A stretch of DNA of 49,055 nt, taken from contig JAFAOS010000030.1 in NCBI GenBank assembly GCA_019247515.1, forward strand, positions 1-49,055, in the 5' to 3' direction. Both the position numbers and the translations under genes were made by a program. Every line of letters starts with the position of its first letter. The stretch's first letter is position 1. The DNA is from Chloroflexota bacterium. GTDB lineage: Bacteria; Chloroflexota; UBA6077; CF-72. The notes under the pieces are model-generated. The model had not been told where the DNA came from. It searched no databases and saw nothing but the letters and a program-made list of their open reading frames with translations. Shown piece by piece: positions 42,913 through 49,055 of the stretch.

Positions 42913-42931
42913 CTTCTCTTCTGAAGAGAAG
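42913..42931. repeat. 19-bp palindrome, possible attenuator/terminator or operator
   Basis: CTTCTCTTCTGAAGAGAAG can form an 8-bp stem with a CTG loop. It begins 10 bp after the MetE-like stop, in the 135-bp gap before the aldolase gene. No T-tract follows. Nothing else recognisable is seen in this gap except the aldolase ribosome site. Confidence 0.55.
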
Positions 42932-43038
42932 AATTCATCTTCGACAGTGTCCAGCTCAGCGTCCCAAGTGCCAGCGCCAACGGCGTCGGACATGAAAGTG
43001 GTTCAGGTAGTAACAGACACATATGGAGGGACCATTTG

Positions 43039-43794
43039 ATGGGATCGTATTTTCGAGAGAAGCTGCACGACCCGGCGTCGCGACTCGTCGGGATGTTCGT
43101 CAAGTTTCCGACGCTGGAGACCACCGAGATCCTGGCCAGCGCCGGGTGCGACTTCATCATCATCGACATGGAGCACGCGCCGCTCAGCACGGACGTCGTC
43201 TACGGCATGATCACCGTCGCGGAGCGAAGTGGCATGGCCGCGCTCGTGCGTTTGCGCGGGCACGATACCGCCACCGCCAACATGTTTATGGACGCTGGCG
43301 CCTCCGGCGTCCTGGTGCCGCATTGCTCGCCCTACAAGGTGGCTCGGCAGCTGATCGGCGACATGGTCTTTCCGCCGAAAGGTCGGCGCGGCGCGGGTGG
43401 CGGCGGACGCGCGACGCAGTGGGGCATCGACGGTCCCGACGAGTATCGGCGCGGTGGCGACCGCGGCGTCGTGCGCGTGCCGATGATCGAGGACCCGGAG
43501 GCTGTCGACGACATCGACCACATCCTGGCGGTGGAGGGTGTCGACGCAGCGTTCATCGGTCAGGGCGACCTGACGCAGACACTCGGTAATCGTCAGCAGG
43601 CCCAATCTCTGGTCGATACGGCACTGGCCGCGTGCGTTGCCCGCGGCGTTCCGGCGGCGACCACCGCCTACGGCGACGACGTGGCCGCTCGATTCCAGCA
43701 GGGATTCAAATGGCTGGCGATCGCCAACGACACCGGGACATTCACGCGCGCAGTTCAGGAGCGTCTGGCACTGGCCCGCGCCGCGAGCGAGTAG
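43039..43794 (+). CDS. HpcH/HpaI class II aldolase family protein
   Basis: 251 residues. The family cleaves or forms C-C bonds of 4-hydroxy-2-oxoacids with a divalent metal, typically giving pyruvate plus an aldehyde at the end of aromatic meta-cleavage. The catalytic residues are visible: His46 in DMEHAPL, the Arg of LVRLRGHD, and metal ligands Glu151 in PMIEDPEA and Asp177 in GQGDLTQTLG, nearly the same spacing as in HpaI. ATG 43039 has a clear ribosome site GGAGGG (43025-43030). It may belong to the site-10 operon or have its own promoter in the 135-bp gap. Confidence 0.87.
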   Translation: MGSYFREKLHDPASRLVGMFVKFPTLETTEILASAGCDFIIIDMEHAPLSTDVVYGMITVAERSGMAALVRLRGHDTATANMFMDAGASGVLVPHCSPYKVARQLIGDMVFPPKGRRGAGGGGRATQWGIDGPDEYRRGGDRGVVRVPMIEDPEAVDDIDHILAVEGVDAAFIGQGDLTQTLGNRQQAQSLVDTALAACVARGVPAATTAYGDDVAARFQQGFKWLAIANDTGTFTRAVQERLALARAASE

Positions 43795-43811
43795 GGGAGC
43801 CTTCTTTTCAC

Positions 43812-45443
43812 ATGCAACATGGTCTTTCGCGACGCGCGGCGCTGCGCGTGCTTGGGCTGGGCGCGGCGGCCGGACTGCTGGCGGCGTGCGCGCCAACCGG
43901 ACCCACCGCGTCCTCACCCACGTCCGTGCCGGCGGCCGCTGCCACTTCCGCGGCGGGCGCCCCGACCGTCAGCGTCTCGCAATCCACACCCGCGTCGGCG
44001 GCGACCACCGGTGCGCAGCCCAAGCGCGGCGGGTCGCTCAAGGTCGGCCAGGTCGGCGACGCGGCGCGGCTCGACGGTCAACTGGTCACTACCGTCGACG
44101 CGACATGGATGCCCTATGACCGTCTGACGGTCTACGACGCCAATCTCAAACCCCAGCCGATGCTCGCCGAAAGCTGGGAATTCAGCAGCGACTTCAAACA
44201 ACTCAAGCTCAACTTGCGCAAAGGCGTGCATTTTCACTCCGGTCGCGAATTCACCAGCGACGACGTGAGGTGGAACTTGCAGCACGTGCAGGACCCCAAG
44301 GTGGCCGCGGGCGCGTTGATCCTGCAGAGCAAGTGGTACACCTCAGTCGAAACACCAGATAAATACACCGTGGTCCTTGGCTCCGACCAGCCGAAGCCGG
44401 CGACCTTCGACTTCTTCGAATACTTCGACATCGTCGACAGCGAAACGGCCGATGCGCTACAGACGCTCGTCGGCACGGGTCCGTTCAAGTTTGTCGAGTG
44501 GGCCCAGGGCGATCACCTGCTGTTCACGCGCAACACGGATTACTGGCAGTCCGGGCTGCCGTATCTGGACGAAGTGCGCATCATGGTCGAAAAAGACGGC
44601 CAGGCGATGATGGTGCAGCTGGAGTCCGGCGGCCTCGACGCGGCGGACGGACCGCCGCTGCCCGACTTCGCGCGCCTGGCAAAAGATCCGGGCTACACGC
44701 AGTGGACGGTCGCCAGTGGGACCAACGTCATCGGCGTGAACACCACCAAACCGCCGACCGACAACAAGCTCGTGCGTCAGGCGCTGAGCTATGCGCTCGA
44801 TCGCGACCGCATCGTGTCTACGATTTACTCAGGCACCGGCACGCCTGAAGCGCTGCCGTGGGAGACGAACTCGCTGGCCTACGATGCCGCCAAGAACAAG
44901 GCCAACTCTTTCGACCTGGACAAGGCCAGGGCGCTGCTGGCGCAAGCCGGCGTCTCGAATCTGGCGTTCGACCTGGTGACGAACACTGGCAGTCAGGAGA
45001 CGAACAGTCTGGCGCAGCTGTATCAGTCCAGTCTGGCGAGTCTGGGTATCACGCTGACCATCACGCCGTACGACACGGCGACGTACCTGGATCAGATCAA
45101 CAATCACAAGTACACCGGCGCGTACATCGGGACGATCGCCTACGCGGCGATGGAGCCGGTCACCCGCATGGCCAATAGCCGCCACCTGGACCCGTCAGGC
45201 AACAGCAACACGGGTTTCACCAGTCCGCAGTATGTGCAGCTCTTCAACTCCGCGTCGGCGGAGCCAGACGGTGGGAAGCGCAAGGCGATCTACGATCAGG
45301 TGAACGACCTGCTGCTGGACGAAGCGTTCGTCAACTCAATAGCCTCCGCCCCGGCGCGCATGCTGACGAAGTCGTATGTGAAAGACATCGGGCTGAGCCA
45401 GCACGGGGCGTTTCTGTTCAACTCCGCGTGGATTGACAAATAA
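43812..45443 (+). CDS. ABC transporter solute-binding lipoprotein, family 5 (SBP-7)
   Basis: 543 residues from ATG 43812; the frame is open upstream but overlaps the aldolase gene. The signal has R7-R8 (SRRAALRVLG) and lipobox LLAAC with Cys26. The spacer is shorter and Ser/Thr-rich (about 45 residues), then KRGGSLKVGQVGDAARLDGQ. The core LAESWEFSSDFKQLKLNLRK and FHSGREFTSDDVRWNL are kept, with the ending GLSQHGAFLFNSAWIDK. It is 17 nt after the aldolase and probably cotranscribed. It closes the rightward operon and is followed by an inverted-repeat element. Confidence 0.88.
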   Translation: MQHGLSRRAALRVLGLGAAAGLLAACAPTGPTASSPTSVPAAAATSAAGAPTVSVSQSTPASAATTGAQPKRGGSLKVGQVGDAARLDGQLVTTVDATWMPYDRLTVYDANLKPQPMLAESWEFSSDFKQLKLNLRKGVHFHSGREFTSDDVRWNLQHVQDPKVAAGALILQSKWYTSVETPDKYTVVLGSDQPKPATFDFFEYFDIVDSETADALQTLVGTGPFKFVEWAQGDHLLFTRNTDYWQSGLPYLDEVRIMVEKDGQAMMVQLESGGLDAADGPPLPDFARLAKDPGYTQWTVASGTNVIGVNTTKPPTDNKLVRQALSYALDRDRIVSTIYSGTGTPEALPWETNSLAYDAAKNKANSFDLDKARALLAQAGVSNLAFDLVTNTGSQETNSLAQLYQSSLASLGITLTITPYDTATYLDQINNHKYTGAYIGTIAYAAMEPVTRMANSRHLDPSGNSNTGFTSPQYVQLFNSASAEPDGGKRKAIYDQVNDLLLDEAFVNSIASAPARMLTKSYVKDIGLSQHGAFLFNSAWIDK

Positions 45444-45460
45444 GTGGCATGACGCGCTTT

Positions 45461-45653
45461 TTCCCCAGAGGGGACCCAGTGGGGAGGGTCCGGTCTGCCG
45501 ACGCGCCCGCGCTAGCGCAGAGGGTAGGTGTACGCCAGCGCTGGCGGAGAGGGCGGGCTAATCGACTGGTCTCCTTGCGCGGGCTCATCAAAGAGTGGGT
45601 GTGCCGAGTGATCTCCTTGCCGCGGGTCCACCGCACGGGTCCCCTCTGGGGAA
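45461..45653. repeat. 193-bp inverted-repeat element, REP/MITE-like
   Basis: The ends TTCCCCAGAGGGGACCC (45461-45477) and GGGTCCCCTCTGGGGAA (45637-45653) are exact inverted copies, and each arm is itself palindromic. Inside lie perfect palindromes GCGCTAGCGC (45509-45518) and CGCCAGCGCTGGCG (45533-45546), plus a near-direct repeat of TCTCCTTGCGCGGG. No coding frame of note. It occupies most of the 262-bp gap between the convergent SBP-7 and HbpS-like genes. Confidence 0.65.
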
Positions 45654-45705
45654 GACGTGTTGACCCTCCATCTGGGTTGCCCCCGGCGGGTGCGTGAGAG
45701 GTCCG

Positions 45706-46113
45706 TTAGCCGTCGTCCTGCGCTTCGGTCCAGCCAGCGGCCAGACGGGCGACGGCGTCATCCTGGACCGGTGAGCCACCCCCGACGCCGATCGCGCCGA
45801 CGAACTCGCCATTTTCGAAGATCGGATAGCCGCCGGGGTTCAGCGTGATCTCACCGGGCAGCACCGTGGTCAGACTCTGCGGAAACAGCGGACGGTCTTT
45901 CCACTGCTCCATCAGCTGCGCGGTCGGCTTGCGAAACGCGGAGGCGAGCCGGGCCTTGCCCATCGCCATATACGGCCCGTGCCAGCTTTTGCCGCGCGCG
46001 ACGGCCACCGGATGCCCGGCCGTGTCGTGCACCGCCACGCTGACATTCAGTCCGCGCTCGCGCGCGATGCCGCGGGCGCGCTGCACGTACTCGAGGGCTT
46101 TTTCAAACTCCAC
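45706..46113 (-). CDS. HbpS/GlcG family (heme-binding-like) protein
   Basis: 135 residues. The domain shows EFEKALEYVQRARGIARERG, VSVAVHDTAGHPVAVAR and the closing FVGAIGVGGGSPVQDDAVAR, matching the GlcG/HbpS fold. Members are small cytosolic or exported proteins; GlcG is linked to glycolate use and HbpS binds heme. Start GTG 46113 overlaps the amidohydrolase stop by 11 nt; TTG 46131 in the same frame is an alternative. It is the last gene of the GntR-RidA-amidohydrolase operon. The exact role is unknown. Confidence 0.8.
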   Translation of the reverse strand: MEFEKALEYVQRARGIARERGLNVSVAVHDTAGHPVAVARGKSWHGPYMAMGKARLASAFRKPTAQLMEQWKDRPLFPQSLTTVLPGEITLNPGGYPIFENGEFVGAIGVGGGSPVQDDAVARLAAGWTEAQDDG

Positions 46114-47356
46114 GGGCGGACGTCGCTCCAACAGCTTCGCTCACTCTGCCGTTATCCCACGGCGTCGACGCAAGACGTAAAAACCGCATCGCATTTTCGC
46201 CCATGAGGTTCCTGGTTGCCGGCTCCCCGAGCACCGACTTCCATTCGAGCACGGTGTCCACGCCGGCGGGAAAGAGGCTTTCGGGATGTGGATAGTCCGA
46301 CTGATACATCAACACCCCGTCGCCCAGAATATCCACGACCGCCTTCGTCATCAGCGGGCCCTCGTGGTTCTCGATGCCGCAAAACACGCGGCCCTGCTGC
46401 ACGTACTCCAGCGGCGAGCTGGCGCGCTCGGGCAGCACGTCTTTGACGAACTTGGCCTGACTGGTGAGTCGCAGGATCCAGTTGGGCAGCCAGCCATGGC
46501 CGGTCTCGACGGTGCCCACGCGCAGGTTCGGATAGCGATCCAGCATGCCGCTGACCAGGACGTAGGCGAGCAGCCGTTCCGCGCCCCAGACGTGGGCGGC
46601 GGTGCGGGCGACGACGGTGTTGCCCCAGATGTCGCGATAACCCGGGAAGTAGGGCGGCTCGTAGAAGAAGCTGTGGTGGCAGTACGGCAGGTTCGCCTCG
46701 TCCATGGCCTCCCAGATGGGGGCGAGGTCCGGGTCGTCCACCGGCAAGCCCTCGGGCACGATCGGCCACACCGCGGCCACCCACGGCTCGGGCGCAAGCT
46801 CGCGAATGGTTTTCGCCGCCCAGGCCGGGTCGGCCGCCGGAGCCAGGATGAGGCCCTTGAGTCGACGGTGGTCGGCGCCGCAGTAGTCGGCCATGTAGCG
46901 GTGGTAGGCACGATACAGGCCCTGCGCAAGTTTGGGCTCCAGGGCCGAGCTGCCGCACGCCCAGGTTGAAGGCAGGATCAGGTCGATGTCGACGCCTTCG
47001 AGGTCCAGGTCCTCCAGGCGGCCGCGCGGATTGTCGTGCTGGACGTTGACGTGGACCGGCTTCTTGGCCAGGTTATCCACCCGACCTTCGAGCGCGCCGC
47101 GCGTCCCCGCGCCCTGCGGCTCGGGTTTGACGCCCTCTTTCTGACCGGCGACGCGCTCGTAAGGGTACGGGTTGATGCGCCAGATGGTGTACTCCTCCTC
47201 CGGATGGCCTCGCCCGGGGGTCGGCTTCATGCGCCGCTCGTAGGGCTTGAGCTCGTCTTTGCGGTCCAGGAGGTCGCGGTCCGCGTAGCGGAACAGGACT
47301 TCCACCGATGGAGTGACGTGCGTGTCAACGTCGATGACGCGGTAGCCTTGCCTCAT
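46103..47356 (-). CDS. amidohydrolase 2 family metal-dependent hydrolase/decarboxylase
   Basis: 417 residues, the long form of the family. VIDVDTHVTPSVEVLFRYAD carries the first D-x-H motif; YCHHSFFYEPPYFPGY, VETGHGWLPNWIL and MYQSDYPHPES supply the later ligands and the final Asp. It contains an Arg/Pro-rich segment near residues 45-85 that is not part of the barrel core. It is more like the protein at 15148 than the one at 38921. It is encoded between RidA (36 nt upstream) and the HbpS-like gene, under the control region of the third GntR. Confidence 0.83.
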   Translation of the reverse strand: MRQGYRVIDVDTHVTPSVEVLFRYADRDLLDRKDELKPYERRMKPTPGRGHPEEEYTIWRINPYPYERVAGQKEGVKPEPQGAGTRGALEGRVDNLAKKPVHVNVQHDNPRGRLEDLDLEGVDIDLILPSTWACGSSALEPKLAQGLYRAYHRYMADYCGADHRRLKGLILAPAADPAWAAKTIRELAPEPWVAAVWPIVPEGLPVDDPDLAPIWEAMDEANLPYCHHSFFYEPPYFPGYRDIWGNTVVARTAAHVWGAERLLAYVLVSGMLDRYPNLRVGTVETGHGWLPNWILRLTSQAKFVKDVLPERASSPLEYVQQGRVFCGIENHEGPLMTKAVVDILGDGVLMYQSDYPHPESLFPAGVDTVLEWKSVLGEPATRNLMGENAMRFLRLASTPWDNGRVSEAVGATSARGV

Positions 47357-47392
47357 ATCCTTCTCAACTCAATTCAACTGATTTACTCGGGT

Positions 47393-47779
47393 TCAGGCCG
47401 CCACGACGGCGATGGCCTCGATCTCGATCAACATGTCGGCGTTTTTCAAGCGCGTCACCACCACCGACGAGCGGGCCGGTAACGGGTCGCGGAAGTGGCC
47501 GGCGTACTCCTCGCTCATCACGTTCGAATCGGCGCCGTCCTTCAAGTACACCGTGGTTTTGACCACGTCGTCCAGCGAAGCGCCCGCGGCCTGCAGAATG
47601 TTGGAAATGTTGCGCAGCGCCCAGTCCGTCTGTTCGCGGATGTCGCCCATCTTGCCCGTGTCACGATTGCGGCCCGCCTGTCCGGAGGTGAAGATCAGGT
47701 TGCCCAGGCGGATCGCCTGATTGAACGGGCCCGTTGGCGTGGGCGCCGCATCGGTACGGACGGCACGTTTGTCACTCAC
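47393..47779 (-). CDS. RidA/YjgF family enamine/imine deaminase
   Basis: 128 residues, the normal length. PTGPFNQAIRLGNLIFTSGQ at the start, WALRNISNILQAAGASLDDV, VVKTTVYLKD and the signature PARSSVVVTRL with the carboxylate-binding Arg are all present. RidA hydrolyses reactive enamines/imines to keto acids plus ammonia; relatives act in catabolic pathways as specific deaminases. Start GTG 47779 overlaps the GntR TGA (GTGA). Its place between a GntR regulator and an amidohydrolase suggests an N-containing compound whose breakdown makes an imine. Confidence 0.9.
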   Translation of the reverse strand: MSDKRAVRTDAAPTPTGPFNQAIRLGNLIFTSGQAGRNRDTGKMGDIREQTDWALRNISNILQAAGASLDDVVKTTVYLKDGADSNVMSEEYAGHFRDPLPARSSVVVTRLKNADMLIEIEAIAVVAA

Positions 47780-48576
47780 GGGTGTGCCCCTTGCGCAGAA
47801 GAAGATGTTGCGACCGGCCTGGAGTGGCCGTTCGCGGAAACAGCGCCGTCCGGCTGCTCCAGGTGAGCGATCAGGTCACGCTCGACGGCGGTCAGATGCT
47901 CGAACATCGCCCGGCCCGCGGCAAGCGGGTCGCGCGCCTCGACCGCCCGCACGATACGCTCGTATTGCTGGAACTTGGCGCGGTGGACCACGTCCTGGCG
48001 GCGCGCCCGACGCGGCGGCTGATTGAACACGCGCCAGTAGCTTGGCAGTTTGAAGAACAGATCGCGGCTGCGTTCGAACGACTCGATCAGGACCGGATTG
48101 TTGCTGAGGCGCACCAGCGCCAGGTGAAAACTCACGTCGGCCTGGTGGAAGCGCTCGACCTCCGCGGTGCGCATCTCGTCGAGGATGGCGCGCAGGTCTT
48201 CCAGGTCATCGCGCGTCCAGTGCTCGGCGGCCAGCTCGACGGCTTTGACCTCGAACAGCTTGCGCGTCTCGTACACGTCGCGCACCGAGACGCTGGCGGC
48301 GAGTGTCGCGAAACTGACGTGCTCAGCGCCGAGCAGGGCATTTTCCGAGACGATCAGGCGATTGCGCTGGCGCCTGGCGAAGCCGCTGGCGAGCAACCCG
48401 CCGAGGGCTTCGCGGATGGTGGTGCGGCCGACGCCGAATGCCAGACTGAGGTCCTGCTCGGAAGGCAGGCGCTCACCGGGAGCGAGGGCGCCGGACAGGA
48501 TCTGGCGTCGGAGCTGAATGAGTACCCGGTCAGCCAGCGTTTCGCGCTTGAGGACGTGCTGAGGATTGACACTCAT
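47776..48576 (-). CDS. GntR-family transcriptional regulator, FCD subfamily
   Basis: 266 residues from ATG 48576; a TTG at 48594 in the same frame lies inside the operator and is less likely. The winged helix is RVLIQLRRQILSGALAPGER, LPSEQDLSLAFGVGRTTIRE, ALGGLLASGFARRQRNRLIV. The FCD domain has VRDVYETRKLFEVKAVELAA and FHLALVRLSNNPVLIESF, then a basic insertion (RVFNQPPRRARRQDVVHRAK). It is the first gene of the operon with RidA, the amidohydrolase and HbpS-like protein. The palindrome at 48584-48594, 7 nt before its ATG, suggests autoregulation. Confidence 0.9.
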   Translation of the reverse strand: MSVNPQHVLKRETLADRVLIQLRRQILSGALAPGERLPSEQDLSLAFGVGRTTIREALGGLLASGFARRQRNRLIVSENALLGAEHVSFATLAASVSVRDVYETRKLFEVKAVELAAEHWTRDDLEDLRAILDEMRTAEVERFHQADVSFHLALVRLSNNPVLIESFERSRDLFFKLPSYWRVFNQPPRRARRQDVVHRAKFQQYERIVRAVEARDPLAAGRAMFEHLTAVERDLIAHLEQPDGAVSANGHSRPVATSSSAQGAHP

Positions 48577-48583
48577 TATCTGT

Positions 48584-48594
48584 TTGTCTGACAA
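48584..48594. promoter_or_regulatory. palindromic GntR-type operator TTGTCTGACAA
   Basis: A perfect 11-bp inverted repeat, TTGTC-T-GACAA, 7 nt ahead of the GntR ATG (48576). Its form (TNGTC-N-GACNA) fits boxes described for FCD-type GntR proteins. It differs from the ATC-TATA-GAT palindrome of the rest of the island, so this operon probably has a separate regulator. It may also affect the divergent gene at 48658. Confidence 0.7.
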
Positions 48595-48657
48595 TAAGGC
48601 AGTCTAGGGCTGAGGTTCCGTGCGCGTCAAGGCAAGGGAGGAGTGAAGGGACGTGAG

Positions 48658-49055
48658 ATGCACAGGTCGCTGATGAACCGTCGCTGGATGCTCGGCTCGA
48701 TGGCGGTGCTCTTGCTGCTGGCGTGCACGTCCACACCAGCCGCGGCGCCACCGACCCCGGTCGTCACCGCGCAGCCCACGGCCGCCGCGGCCCCGATCTC
48801 GGCAGCGACACCTGCGGCGAGTTCTGCGACGAACGCAGTGCCGCCTCTGGCCACCGGGGCCGCGACACCTCAAACGAATGCTGCTACCAGCGTGACGCCG
48901 CCGCAGGCCGGTGCGGCATCCACTCCAACCGCCGCCAACGCGCTGACGAAGATTGCCGTTTCGTACCCCGAGGGCGGCGCGCACTTGCCCCTGTTCATTG
49001 CCCGCGACAAGGGCATCTTCAACAAATACGGCCTCGACGTCGATCTCAAGCCGCT
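48658..49055 (+). CDS. ABC transporter solute-binding lipoprotein, NMT1/THI5-SsuA type, 5' part
   Basis: Runs off the right end; 132 residues are visible. The start ATG 48658 (alternative ATG 48673) follows GGGAGGAG (48637-48644). The signal peptide MNRRWMLGSMAVLLLLACT has lipobox LLAC with Cys23 as the lipid anchor. A spacer of about 75 Ala/Thr/Pro-rich residues precedes KIAVSYPEGGAHLPLFIARD and KGIFNKYGLDVDLKP, the classic opening of nitrate/sulfonate/taurine/pyrimidine-precursor binding proteins. This is a different fold group from the seven family-5 proteins in the window. It is divergent from the GntR-RidA operon with 81 nt between starts. Confidence 0.8.
   Translation, partial: MHRSLMNRRWMLGSMAVLLLLACTSTPAAAPPTPVVTAQPTAAAAPISAATPAASSATNAVPPLATGAATPQTNAATSVTPPQAGAASTPTAANALTKIAVSYPEGGAHLPLFIARDKGIFNKYGLDVDLKP

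Noticed and set aside
43015..43026. GACACATATGGA upstream of the aldolase gene as an eleventh operator
   Set aside because: Only 7 of 12 positions match the palindrome and the symmetry is lost.
43044..43055. ATCGTATTTTCG at the start of the aldolase gene
   Set aside because: It lies inside codons 2-6 and matches only one half of the palindrome.

Overview
The window is GC-rich bacterial DNA with almost no non-coding space. It most resembles Chloroflexota (soil or aquatic): seven oligopeptide-type solute-binding lipoproteins carry twin-arginine plus lipobox signals followed by long Ala/Pro/Thr linkers, and they sit among amidohydrolase, CaiB, SnoaL, esterase and GntR genes. No rRNA, tRNA or housekeeping marker is present, so the phylum is an inference. 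It reads as an accessory catabolic and uptake island.

Layout. 1-2070: 3' part of a STAND-ATPase regulator. 2141-3363: GntR regulator translationally coupled to an FCD-domain-only protein, divergent from an argininosuccinate-lyase-like gene (3459-4928). 4917-9016: a fused double CaiB CoA-transferase divergent from two tandem AhpD/CMD-like genes. 9027-9378: a MITE-like element. 9390-13849: a third CMD-like gene divergent from a 2-hydroxyacid dehydrogenase, a binding protein and a second GntR. 13948-16344: FmdB zinc ribbon, serine esterase, amidohydrolase. 16589-20439: two divergent SnoaL-like genes, an FMN hydroxyacid oxidase and an alpha/beta hydrolase. 20527-24207: DppB/DppC-type permeases and a binding protein. 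24251-33439 (minus strand): binding protein, zinc alcohol dehydrogenase, esterase, GMC oxidoreductase, binding protein and a second permease pair. 33505-37113: MetE-like, SnoaL, binding protein, SnoaL. 37210-39826 (minus): binding protein and amidohydrolase. 39853-45443: fourth CMD-like gene, SMP-30 lactonase, second MetE-like gene, HpcH/HpaI aldolase, binding protein. 45706-48576 (minus): a third GntR heading RidA, amidohydrolase and HbpS/GlcG-like genes. 48658-end: start of an NMT1/THI5-type binding protein.

The most striking signal is a 12-bp palindrome, consensus ATC(A/G/C)TATA(T/C)GAT, found by eye at ten places (3381, 7234, 10274, 13887, 20466, 22469, 28167, 31548, 33468, 39834). Every copy is intergenic and lies immediately 5' of one operon or between two divergent ones. 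Together these operons hold most genes from 2.1 to about 45 kb. At five start codons the palindrome ends only 7-8 nt before the codon and no Shine-Dalgarno sequence is visible, so the right half (TATGAT or TACGAT) may be the -10 box of a leaderless promoter that the repressor covers. I infer one regulon, probably run by an FCD-type GntR protein, that pairs several binding proteins with different catabolic enzymes (lyase, CoA-transferase, esterases, oxidoreductases, lactonase, aldolase, MetE-like methyltransferases). There are seven family-5 binding proteins but only two permease pairs and no ABC ATPase gene, so the importers must share components encoded elsewhere. The substrate cannot be named from sequence.
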